Assembly: GCA_044868295.1 (NCBI GenBank)
Contig: JBIOWF010000182.1
Location: 1-30,410, forward strand
Length of the DNA stretch: 30,410 bases
Source of the DNA: JBIOWF01 sp044868295
GTDB lineage: Bacteria; Actinomycetota; Actinomycetes; Streptosporangiales; Streptosporangiaceae
Direction: 5' to 3'
Below, in pieces: positions 1 to 7,121 of this stretch. The notes beneath the pieces are model-generated. The model saw only the letters and a list, made by a program, of their open reading frames with translations, ran no database searches and was not told where the DNA came from. A program made the position numbers and the translations under genes. Position 1 is the stretch's first letter. Each line of letters begins with the position of its first letter.

Positions 1-840
1 CGGGACAACGGCCACGGGACAGGTCGACTCCTGGAGGAGTGCTCTGGCGGTCGGCCCGAGACCTTCGTGCCGTCCCACGACGATGAGTGAGGCATCTCGC
101 GACGCCTCTCGCAGAGCCGCCGCTGGAGGCGCGGTCACCACGCTGGTGGAGACCCGCACCAACGGATGTTCCTCCTGCCACGGCTTCAGGCGCATGCGCA
201 GAGCGTCATCGTGGGGCGCCGGGACCGCGGATTCGCCCACATGGGCGGACGGCGCCGTGACAAGTGAGGCCGGCACCGGCGCCTCCGCATGGAGAGCGAC
301 CAGTCTCATCCGCCTCAGCTCCGCCTGATTGAACGCGAAGCCCACCACGGCGGCATCCGGCTTCGACCCGACACCGACGACCACGGGTCCTGGATGCGCC
401 GGGACCGGTATCGGCCCGGGCCCTCGGACCGCGATGACCGGACACCGGGCATGGGAAGCGACGTGAACGGCGACCGAGCCGACCGCCGCCCGCTCCGCCG
501 CTCCGAGGCCTCGGGAGCCGACGACGATCAGCTCGGCTTCGCCCGAGAGCTCCGAGAGTCGCTCCGATGCGCTTCCCTCATGGAGGTCGCCCCGAACGTC
601 GTTGACCGTACTGCACGAGCGCGCGCACTCGGCGCCGTGCCACAGCACGTGCTCGGCCGCGTTCCGCAGATGCGACTTCGCCTCATCGCTCGCCTGCCCA
701 TACGGCCACGACCAGGCGTGCATGACGATCAGCGGCGAACCCCTGAGTTCGGCCTCGTCCATCGCCCAGTACAGCGCCTGCATCGAGTAGTCAGAGCCGT
801 CATAGCCCACGATGACTGCCCGGTTCGAGGTCAATGTCAT
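1..840 (-). CDS. Universal stress protein, tandem UspA domains (3' end outside window)
   Basis: The reverse strand is open from an ATG at 840 to the left edge, giving 280 codons with no stop, so the gene is nearly complete but partial. The N-terminus reads RAVIVGYDGSDYSMQALYWA, a typical UspA start. A first nucleotide-binding motif, GSRGLGAAERAAVGSVA, fits G-x2-G-x9-G-S, so ATP binding is likely. A second UspA repeat follows, beginning near VVVGVGSKPDAAVVGFAFNQ and ending near VVGRHEGLGPTARALLQEST and CPVAVVP. Tandem USPs of about 290 residues are characteristic members of the mycobacterial DosR regulon (compare Rv3134c). The protein is probably cytosolic and acts in stress and dormancy signalling; no specific partner is visible. 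A DosR-like box lies about 105 bp upstream (939-952). It is divergent from the CBS gene at 1143. Confidence 0.93.
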   Translation of the reverse strand, partial: MTLTSNRAVIVGYDGSDYSMQALYWAMDEAELRGSPLIVMHAWSWPYGQASDEAKSHLRNAAEHVLWHGAECARSCSTVNDVRGDLHEGSASERLSELSGEAELIVVGSRGLGAAERAAVGSVAVHVASHARCPVIAVRGPGPIPVPAHPGPVVVGVGSKPDAAVVGFAFNQAELRRMRLVALHAEAPVPASLVTAPSAHVGESAVPAPHDDALRMRLKPWQEEHPLVRVSTSVVTAPPAAALREASRDASLIVVGRHEGLGPTARALLQESTCPVAVVP

Positions 841-938
841 CACCTCCACCGCCAATCGGATGATCCACGCCGATTCGGGTCATTTCCATGGTCACGAAGG
901 CGCCCGCCGCGCCGTAGGGCCTCCGGGCCCGGACCCGT

Positions 939-952
939 GGGACGTTAGTCCT
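939..952. promoter_or_regulatory. DosR-like palindromic box 1
   Basis: GGGACGTTAGTCCT. Inverted halves GGGAC and GTCCt are separated by 4 bp, as in the mycobacterial DosR core GGGACTWWAGTCCC. Its centre is 105 bp upstream of the universal stress protein start (840, reverse strand). Confidence 0.65.
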
Positions 953-1038
953 TTTGCCCGCCTGGGACGGCCCTTCTCTTCGCCGGTCCTGGCCGGCGGA
1001 CGAGCTCATTCGAACCGTGCCCAAATACCCTGCGACTG

Positions 1039-1052
1039 AGGACTTCCGACCC
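1039..1052 (+). promoter_or_regulatory. DosR-like palindromic box 2
   Basis: AGGACTTCCGACCC matches the window-wide consensus RGGACYTTNGNCCC except for C at position 8. Its centre is 97 bp upstream of the CBS gene start at 1143. Confidence 0.6.
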
Positions 1053-1142
1053 CTTCGACGCGCGCGGGCGCAACGGTGTGATGGAGATGTGAATTCCGGC
1101 CGCTCTCGCCGAGCGGCTCAGCCACCCCGGAGGGAGGACATC

Positions 1143-1724
1143 ATGCGTGTCAAGGTCAAGGACGTCATGACCAAGAACGTCACGACGGTCGACGCGAGCA
1201 CTCCCTTCAAAGACGTCGCCGAGACGCTCATCGCGCACGCGGTCAGCGCCGTCCCCGTGGTGGACGGCGAGGGCAGGGTCGTCGGAGTCGTGTCCGAAGC
1301 CGATCTGCTCCGCAAGGAGGAGTTCCGGGAGCAGTATTACCGCGAGGGCTACCAGCCTCCGCTGCGTGTACGGCTGCGCAGCCGCATGAGTCAGGAAGGC
1401 GGCAGGCCCCGGGACAAGGCTCGGGGAGAGACCGCCGGTGAGCTGATGACCGCTCCGGCGGTGACAGCGCCGGCCGAGATCACCACGGTGGTCGCGGCCC
1501 GCATCATGGACGAGCACGGAATCAAGCGGCTCCCCGTCGTCGACGCCGAGGGGCGGCTCACGGGCATCGTCAGCCGTGCCGATCTGCTCAAGGTTTTCGT
1601 CCGCAGCGACGACGACATCCTCCACGAAGTGCGCGACGACATCCTTGAGCGGTCTCTCTGGGTCGAGACCTCCGGTGTCACCGTGACAGCCGACAAGGGT
1701 GTGGTGACCTTGGAACCACCGTGA
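1143..1724 (+). CDS. CBS-pair protein with truncated BON domain
   Basis: 193 residues from the ATG at 1143, chosen because a strong Shine-Dalgarno (GGAGGGAGG) precedes it. Two CBS motifs are present: VKDVMTKNVTTVDASTPFKD with VSAVPVVDGEGRVVGVVSEA (about residues 5-60), and AGELMTAPAVTAPAEI with IKRLPVVDAEGRLTGIVSRA (about 98-155). CBS pairs bind adenine nucleotides and are energy sensors; Hrp1 in M. tuberculosis is a DosR-regulated CBS pair protein. The paralogue at 15296-16000 is very similar but continues into a BON domain. Here the protein stops at GVVTLEPP, exactly where BON begins, so its 3' end has been lost. The remaining CBS pair could still fold and work. Box 2 lies upstream. Confidence 0.9.
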   Translation: MRVKVKDVMTKNVTTVDASTPFKDVAETLIAHAVSAVPVVDGEGRVVGVVSEADLLRKEEFREQYYREGYQPPLRVRLRSRMSQEGGRPRDKARGETAGELMTAPAVTAPAEITTVVAARIMDEHGIKRLPVVDAEGRLTGIVSRADLLKVFVRSDDDILHEVRDDILERSLWVETSGVTVTADKGVVTLEPP

Positions 1725-1730
1725 GCTGAT

Positions 1731-1747
1731 GCCCCGCAGCCCGGGGC
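1731..1747 (+). terminator. Short GC hairpin after CBS gene
   Basis: GCCCCG, loop CAGCC, CGGGGC: a perfect 6-bp stem 6 nt after the CBS stop codon. There is no U-tract, which is common in actinobacteria. The role as terminator is inferred from position. Confidence 0.4.
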
Positions 1748-1860
1748 GATACGGACTTCGCCTGTGGGATGAACATGGTCCACGGCCGCATCATCGTCGA
1801 ACCCGCTGATGACGGCGTCCAGGGCGCAGAGTCCGTCCTGCGCGAGAGCCGGGACGCTCG

Positions 1861-1977
1861 GCGTTGGACGAGTCCATGGTGACCGGCGAATCCATCCCGG
1901 TCGATAGGGGCCCAGGCGATCAGGTGATCGGCGGGACGATCAACCAGACGGGCGCTTTCCGGTTCCGAGCGGAGCTC
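1861..1977 (+). pseudogene. Fragment of heavy-metal P-type ATPase (actuator domain)
   Basis: Thirty-nine codons read ALDESMVTGESIPVDRGPGD followed by QVIGGTINQTGAFRFRAEL. This is the phosphatase (TGES) loop of a P1B-type ATPase of the CopA/ZntA kind. No start codon, membrane segments or phosphorylation domain are present on either side. The fragment stops exactly where the convergent formate dehydrogenase gene ends (1978). It is a relic, different in sequence from the three intact P-type ATPases in the window. I see no recognisable gene in 1748-1860. Confidence 0.75.
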
Positions 1978-4653
1978 TTATGGCGTCGCCATCAGCCTTA
2001 CGGCGGTGACCTTGTACTCCGGGCATGACGTCACGGTGTCGGCGTGGTCGGACGTCAGCCGGTTCACCCCGCTGGAGGGGAAGTGAAAGGAGCAGAAGAC
2101 CTGTCCGGGCACCATCTCGTCGCTGATCCGGGCGACCAGACGGGCGCGGCCGTGACGGCTCTCCACCGCGACCGGATCTCCGTCGCGCAGGCCGTACCGG
2201 GCGGCGTCGGACGCGTCCAGGTCGAGCCGGTCCACGCCGTCCAGCCGGATGTTCGCGCTGCGCCGGGTCATGCTGCCGGAGTTGTAGTGCGCCCAGCGCC
2301 GTCCGGTGACGAGGATCAGCGGGTAGTCGCCGTCCGGCTCCTCGCCGGGCGGAAGGTACGGGCCGGCGGTCAGGTGGGCGAGCCCGTCCGGAGTGGCGAA
2401 CCGCTCGCGGTAGAGCGTGGCCTCCCCCGGCTCGTCGGGGCTGCGGCAGGGCCACGGAATGGAGCCCTCCCGATCGAGGCGTTCATGGGAGAGTCCGGCG
2501 AACAGAGGTGTCACCCGGGCGCACTCGGCCAGCGCCGCGGCCGGGGTCCGGCAGCCAAGGTCGACGCCGAGCGCCGCGGCGACGGCGTGGACGGCCGCGA
2601 AATCCGTCATCGCCTCCCCCGGCGGTTCCACGGCGGGGCGTACGCGCTGGAACCGGCGGTCGAAGTTGACGAAGGTGCCGTCCTTCTCCAGCCAGGACGC
2701 GACCGGCAGGACGGCGTCGGCGCGCCGGGCGGTCTCGGACAGGAACAGCTCCTGGCAGATGACCAGCGGGCAGGCGTCCAAGGCTTCGCCGACCCGCGTG
2801 GAGTCCGGGTCGGTGGCGCACACGTCTTCCCCGATGATCCACAGTGCCCGCAGCTCACCGGCGCGCGCGGCGGCGAACATCTCCGGGATGCGCAGCCCCG
2901 GTTTCTCCGGCACCGGCACGCCCCACACGGCCTCGGCTCCGGCCCTGGCGACGGGATCGGTCACCTTCCCGTATCCGGGCAGCAGGTCGGGCAGCGCGCC
3001 CATGTCGGAGGCGCCCTGGACGTTGTTCTGGCCGCGCAGCGGATTCACTCCGAAGCCGCGATCGGTGCCCACGGCGCCGCGCAGGATCGCCAGGTTGGCC
3101 AGCGCCCGCACACCGTCGGTGCCGTGGAGATGCTCGGTGACGCCCAGCCCGTAGACGATCGCCGGTCGCTCGGCGCACCCGTAGAGGCGGGCGGCGGCGA
3201 TCAGGTCTTCGGCCGGGACGCCCGTGATGGCCCGGACCCGATCCGGCGGGTAGTCGGCCAGCAGCGCGCGCAGCTCCGGCAGGCCGGCGGCGCGGCGGCG
3301 CAGGAACTCCTCGTCGATCAGGCCCTCCGCCAGCAGCACGTGCGCCAGCCCGTGGAAGAGGGCGACGTTGGTGCCGGGCCGGGGCCGCAGATGAACGTCG
3401 GCGTGGCGGGCGAGTCCGACGGCGCGCGGGTCGGCGACGACCAGCCGCGCACCGCGCAGAACTCGTTGAAGCAGCCGGGCGCCGACCACCGGATGCGCCT
3501 CGACCGGGTTGGCGCCCACCACCAGCAGGCAGTCCGCCTGCTCCACATCGTCGAAGGAATCGGTGCCGCCGGGCAGGCCGAAGGCGGCGGTCAGCCCGGC
3601 GGCCGAGGGAGAATGGCAGAGACGGGAGCAGTTGTCGACGTTGTTGGTGCCGATCGCGACCCGCATGAACTTCTGGATCAGGTAGTTCTCTTCGTTGGTC
3701 GCCCGCGCCGAGGAGATCGCCGCCACGGCGTCCGGGCCGCCCGCTGCGACCGCGGCCCGCATCCCACGGGCGACGTGGCCGAGTGCTTCCGCCCAGCTCA
3801 CCGGCACCAACCGGCCGTCGCGGCGCAGCAACGGCCGGGTGAACCGCTCCGGTGAACTGAGGAACCCGTGCGCGAAGCGGCCCTTGACGCAGGCATGTCC
3901 ACGGTTGACCGGGCCGTCATGATCCGGAACGACCGCGGCCACCTCTCCGTCCCGTGTCAGCACCTCGAGCGAGCAGCCGACCCCGCAATAGCCGCATGTC
4001 GTGCGCGTACGCGTGAGTGACGGCCTCCTGGTACCGATGGGCAGGCCGGGCTCAGTGAGCGCACCCGTCGGGCAGGTGTCGACGCAGCCGCCGCAGGCGA
4101 CGCAGTCGGAGTCCACCCACGCGCCGCCCGTGCCGGGCGCGACCACCGTGTCGGCGCCCCGGCCGACCAGGGTGAGCGCGAACGTGCCCTGCACCTCGGC
4201 GCACATGCGCACGCATCGGCCGCATGCGATGCACAGATCCCGGTCCAGATGGACGTAGGGATGCGAGTCGTCGCGCCCCCGTCCGCCATCGCCTTGCGCC
4301 TCACTCGGCGTGATCCCCAGTGAGGCGCAGACCCGGGCAAGCTCACCACCCTCCGCGCCGCCTTCCAGCGCGTACGGCGGCAGCGCGGAGACGATCATCT
4401 GGGCGGCGTCCCGGCGCAGCGCCCGCAACTCGTCGGCGTCCACGTCGATCACGGCGTCCGGGGCGGCCGGCGTCACACACGCCGCGACGACGTGCTCGCC
4501 GGTCCTGACCAGGCAGGTACGGCACGAGCCCGCCGGGGAAAGCCGGTCGTCGTGACACAGGCTCGGCAGATCGATCCCCGCAGCCCGCACCGCGGCCAGC
4601 AACGACGCCCCCTCGGCCAGCGAGACGGTGATTCCATCGACGCGGACTTTCAC
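1978..4653 (-). CDS. fdhF: Formate dehydrogenase, molybdopterin alpha subunit
   Basis: 891 residues starting at a GTG that overlaps the stop of the upstream subunit (GTGA, 4650-4653), so the two are translationally coupled. Domains in order: a plant-type [2Fe-2S] ferredoxin (C33, C44, C47, C59); two [4Fe-4S] clusters (C141/144/147/151 and C184/187/190/194); the molybdopterin oxidoreductase Fe4S4 domain (C220, C223, C227, C255); the catalytic domain; and a C-terminal dinucleotide-binding domain (about 770-891). The active site reads NCSRLCHSPS, with C346 (codon TGC) in place of selenocysteine, followed by the conserved His. There is no Tat signal, so it is cytosolic. With the diaphorase subunit it should oxidise formate to CO2 and pass electrons to NAD+, as in FdsABG-type enzymes. 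The gene looks full length. Box 3 upstream of the operon suggests hypoxic control. Confidence 0.93.
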   Translation of the reverse strand: MKVRVDGITVSLAEGASLLAAVRAAGIDLPSLCHDDRLSPAGSCRTCLVRTGEHVVAACVTPAAPDAVIDVDADELRALRRDAAQMIVSALPPYALEGGAEGGELARVCASLGITPSEAQGDGGRGRDDSHPYVHLDRDLCIACGRCVRMCAEVQGTFALTLVGRGADTVVAPGTGGAWVDSDCVACGGCVDTCPTGALTEPGLPIGTRRPSLTRTRTTCGYCGVGCSLEVLTRDGEVAAVVPDHDGPVNRGHACVKGRFAHGFLSSPERFTRPLLRRDGRLVPVSWAEALGHVARGMRAAVAAGGPDAVAAISSARATNEENYLIQKFMRVAIGTNNVDNCSRLCHSPSAAGLTAAFGLPGGTDSFDDVEQADCLLVVGANPVEAHPVVGARLLQRVLRGARLVVADPRAVGLARHADVHLRPRPGTNVALFHGLAHVLLAEGLIDEEFLRRRAAGLPELRALLADYPPDRVRAITGVPAEDLIAAARLYGCAERPAIVYGLGVTEHLHGTDGVRALANLAILRGAVGTDRGFGVNPLRGQNNVQGASDMGALPDLLPGYGKVTDPVARAGAEAVWGVPVPEKPGLRIPEMFAAARAGELRALWIIGEDVCATDPDSTRVGEALDACPLVICQELFLSETARRADAVLPVASWLEKDGTFVNFDRRFQRVRPAVEPPGEAMTDFAAVHAVAAALGVDLGCRTPAAALAECARVTPLFAGLSHERLDREGSIPWPCRSPDEPGEATLYRERFATPDGLAHLTAGPYLPPGEEPDGDYPLILVTGRRWAHYNSGSMTRRSANIRLDGVDRLDLDASDAARYGLRDGDPVAVESRHGRARLVARISDEMVPGQVFCSFHFPSSGVNRLTSDHADTVTSCPEYKVTAVRLMATP

Positions 4654-6542
4654 CGATCCCGCCCCCTAGGCCGGTCCGAACCCGCGCTGCCGCCCCGCCT
4701 CCTCGAGCCCACGGCATCGCCCGACCGCTTCGGCGATTCGGAGCCGACGCTGCCGCCCGGCCCTTCGGAATAGCCGGAGTCCGCGACCCCGCCCCGCCTG
4801 TCTGGTGAGTCCGCGCCCATGGCGCCAACTGCCGATGGGTCCTCGCTCCAATCGTCCAGGCGATCGCCGTACGCGCGGGCGAGGCTGCGCACCGCCATGG
4901 GCACTCTGCGGCCGAAGGCACACAGGCTCGCCACCCCCATCACCCGCAATACCCGGGCGTACTCCTCGCCAGGACGGGAACCGGTGGCGACAAGTTCCAG
5001 ACCACGGCGGGAACCGACGCGACAGGGTGAGCACGCCCCGCAACTCTCGGCGGCGGCGAACTCCCAGATGTGCCGCAGCACCTCCTCCGGCGCGACACGA
5101 TCATCGAACGCGACCAGCCCGGCATGCCCCAGGGCGGCGCCATGCCTGCTCAGTTCCGCATCGGTCAGCGTCACATCCAGATCGCCCGGGGCGAGGAAGC
5201 CGCCCAACGGCCCGCCCACCTGCAAAACGCTCAGCTCCGCGCCGTCCCGTAGCCCTCCGCCCAGCTCGGTGACGATCCGCCGAATCGATGTGCCGATCTC
5301 GACCTCGTAGCAGCCAGGTCGCGCGAACCGCTCCGACAGGCAGACCAGCTTGGTCCCGGTCTCGGTCTTCGTACCGCGCCGCGCGTACGCCTCTCCGCCC
5401 CGCCGCACGATCCACGGGACCGCGGCCAGCGTCTCAACGTTGTTGACCACTGTCGGCACGTCCCACAGGCCCTGCTGCGTCGGGTACGGCGGGCGGGGCC
5501 GCGCGCACCCACGACCGCCTTCGAGACCGGCGATGAGCGCGGTCTCCTCTCCGGCGACGTAGGAACCGGCGCCTTCCACCACCTGGACATCAAGGTCGAC
5601 GTCGCTGCCGTGGACCGCCTGGCCCAGGTGACCGTCCACATACGCGCGCTCCACAGCGGCCCGCATGCGGGCCAGCGCCCGCGGATACTCCGAGCGCACC
5701 AGGATCACGGCCTGGGCGGCCCGGCAGGCGAAGCAGGCCAGCGCCAAACCCTCAAGCACCCGATCCGGGTCCAGCTCCATCAGCAGCCTGTCCGCGTAGG
5801 AGCCGGGGTCGCCCTCATCGCCGTTGGCCACCACCACCGTCGCCGGCGAACCGCCCGCGGCGGCCCACTTCGCGGCCACCGGAAAACCGGCGCCGCCTCG
5901 CCCTCGAAGGCCGGAGGCCGCCACCTCGGCCTGGACCTGCTCAGGGCTGCGTATTGCCACGACTTCCGGCCACACCTGCCAGGCCGCCTCCCCCGCCACC
6001 ACACCGGCCAGCACCACCGGATCGCCGGTGGCGTCAGCGGCCGGGATGGGCGGTGCCTGCGGCCGTACGCGGCCGGACAACTGGTCGGCGATCGTCGGTC
6101 CGGTGCACGGCGCATCGCCGTCGAGACATGCGGGACCTGTGTAGCAGTAGCCGAGACAGCGGACGGCCTGCAGTGATACCCCGGCTTGGGGATCAGCCTC
6201 GTTGAGGGCGATGCCCAGCACCTGCTCCACCTCGGCGACATGCCGGCCGCCACGGGCGGCGAAGCACGCCGCAGCCGTACAGACCCGCACGTGGCGGGAG
6301 CAGTGCGGGGCAGCCAGATCGGCGTAGAAGGTGGCCGGTCCCAGCCCCGCGGCGGCCGGCAAGCCCAGTCGCTCCGCCACGGCCGGCGCCCAGGCTTGCG
6401 GGCCCGTCGCCGAGCCGGCCGCGGCCCGGGCCAGTGCCTCCGTCAACCGGAGGCCAGAGCGCCCACGCCGCTCGGCCAGCGCGAGGAAGGCATCGAAACG
6501 CTCCGGCGAACCCATGGCCCCATCATGCGCCTGCCCTGTCAC
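4650..6542 (-). CDS. Formate dehydrogenase diaphorase subunit, NuoE-NuoF fusion
   Basis: 630 residues from a GTG at 6542; an in-frame ATG at 6515 is an alternative that would sit 64.5 bp from box 3. The N-terminal part (about 1-150) is NuoE-like with a thioredoxin-fold [2Fe-2S] site C88-x4-C93 and C129-x3-C133. The NuoF-like part (about 170-545) has the FMN/NADH motifs GLRGRGGAGFPVAAKW and GDEGDPGSYADR, and a [4Fe-4S] motif ESCGACSPCRVG with a later SLCAFG cysteine. Such fusions are the NAD+-reducing module of cytosolic formate dehydrogenases and hydrogenases. The last 80 or so residues are a Ser/Gly/Arg/Asp-rich, probably disordered tail, unusual for the family. It is the first gene of the formate dehydrogenase operon. 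Confidence 0.9.
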   Translation of the reverse strand: MTGQAHDGAMGSPERFDAFLALAERRGRSGLRLTEALARAAAGSATGPQAWAPAVAERLGLPAAAGLGPATFYADLAAPHCSRHVRVCTAAACFAARGGRHVAEVEQVLGIALNEADPQAGVSLQAVRCLGYCYTGPACLDGDAPCTGPTIADQLSGRVRPQAPPIPAADATGDPVVLAGVVAGEAAWQVWPEVVAIRSPEQVQAEVAASGLRGRGGAGFPVAAKWAAAGGSPATVVVANGDEGDPGSYADRLLMELDPDRVLEGLALACFACRAAQAVILVRSEYPRALARMRAAVERAYVDGHLGQAVHGSDVDLDVQVVEGAGSYVAGEETALIAGLEGGRGCARPRPPYPTQQGLWDVPTVVNNVETLAAVPWIVRRGGEAYARRGTKTETGTKLVCLSERFARPGCYEVEIGTSIRRIVTELGGGLRDGAELSVLQVGGPLGGFLAPGDLDVTLTDAELSRHGAALGHAGLVAFDDRVAPEEVLRHIWEFAAAESCGACSPCRVGSRRGLELVATGSRPGEEYARVLRVMGVASLCAFGRRVPMAVRSLARAYGDRLDDWSEDPSAVGAMGADSPDRRGGVADSGYSEGPGGSVGSESPKRSGDAVGSRRRGGSAGSDRPRGRDR

Positions 6543-6572
6543 CTATCTCATGGCCCAACGGCCTGCCCAGGC

Positions 6573-6586
6573 GGGACCTTTGGTCC
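6573..6586. promoter_or_regulatory. DosR-like palindromic box 3
   Basis: GGGACCTTTGGTCC, near-perfect dyad (GGACC TTT GGTCC). It sits between the divergent formate dehydrogenase operon (GTG 6542) and the SHOCT gene (ATG 6671), 91 bp from the latter, and could control both. Confidence 0.65.
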
Positions 6587-6670
6587 TTCATTACACGGGC
6601 CGGACATTCGACTCTGAGAAGAGGAGATCCTCGTCAGACCTCGTCACAGGATCAGGAACGGGAGGCACAT

Positions 6671-6955
6671 ATGAACACGGAATTCATAGCCGCGGATCCA
6701 TGGGACGGCTGGGGCCACATGGGTGGTGGTTGGGCATGGCTGTGGGGCGGTTTCATGATGTTGTTCTGGGTCGGCCTCATCGCCTTGGTCGTCTGGCTCG
6801 TCGCCCGGACGGTGTCGGGTTCGCGGCCCGCCACGCGGCCCGAGCTCTCCGGCCTCGATCGAGCGCGAGACATCCTGTCGGAGCGGTACGCCCGAGGCGA
6901 GATCTCCACGGAGGAGTACCACGACCGGATCACCCACCTCGGCCGGTCCGGATAG
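6671..6955 (+). CDS. SHOCT-domain mini membrane protein
   Basis: 94 residues from the ATG at 6671, preceded by GGAACGGGAGGCACAT, a good ribosome binding site. The N-terminus is rich in Gly/Trp/His/Met (about residues 10-28), followed by one hydrophobic helix (about 28-48, FMMLFWVGLIALVVWLVA). The C-terminus is a SHOCT helix pair, LDRARDILSERYARGEISTE with EYHDRITHL (about 63-91). SHOCT domains are short oligomerisation-type modules found at the ends of many membrane proteins; the function here is unknown. It is divergent from the formate dehydrogenase operon, shares box 3, and precedes the hemerythrin-ATPase. The Met/His/Trp-rich head could bind metal, but that is inference. Confidence 0.85.
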   Translation: MNTEFIAADPWDGWGHMGGGWAWLWGGFMMLFWVGLIALVVWLVARTVSGSRPATRPELSGLDRARDILSERYARGEISTEEYHDRITHLGRSG

Positions 6956-7049
6956 GCGGTCCGGCCTGTCCCGATCCGCTGACGTTCCCATCGGCAACGC
7001 CGGGGCACGATTACGCAGGAGGAAAGCGGCCAAACCGCGGGGGGCAACC

Positions 7050-7121
7050 ATGATCAATCCAAGTGCCGTCGCCGCACGGCCGAGTCGAGCGGCCATCGCA
7101 CAGCTTGGGACCTGCCGTTGA
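7050..7121 (+). CDS. Possible 23-codon leader ORF overlapping the ATPase start
   Basis: ATG at 7050 follows GCGGGGGGCAACC and reads MINPSAVAARPSRAAIAQLG then TCR, stop TGA at 7119-7121. The stop overlaps the TTG start of the next gene (TTGA), the arrangement seen in translational coupling. No homology recognised. It could equally be the frame-shifted true N-terminus of the ATPase, or chance. Confidence 0.3.
   Translation: MINPSAVAARPSRAAIAQLGTCR

Larger units (their letters stand above)
841..1142. other. Divergent intergenic region between usp and CBS gene
   Basis: About 300 bp without a convincing gene. It carries two DosR-like boxes (939-952 and 1039-1052), so each divergent gene probably has its own operator. 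The purine-rich ribosome binding site of the CBS gene (CGGAGGGAGGACATC) ends at the start codon. Short open frames here look like chance frames. Confidence 0.7.

Noticed and set aside
3610..3640. Selenocysteine in formate dehydrogenase
   Set aside because: The active-site codon is TGC (Cys346), not in-frame TGA, and no SECIS-like need arises.
2044..3855. Long forward frame (603 codons) inside the formate dehydrogenase gene
   Set aside because: It is antisense to a gene with clear motifs; long antisense frames are expected at this GC content and the protein has no recognisable domain.
7105..7118. TTGGGACCTGCCGT as a box before the hemerythrin-ATPase
   Set aside because: Only the left half matches, and the position directly at the start codon does not fit an activator site.
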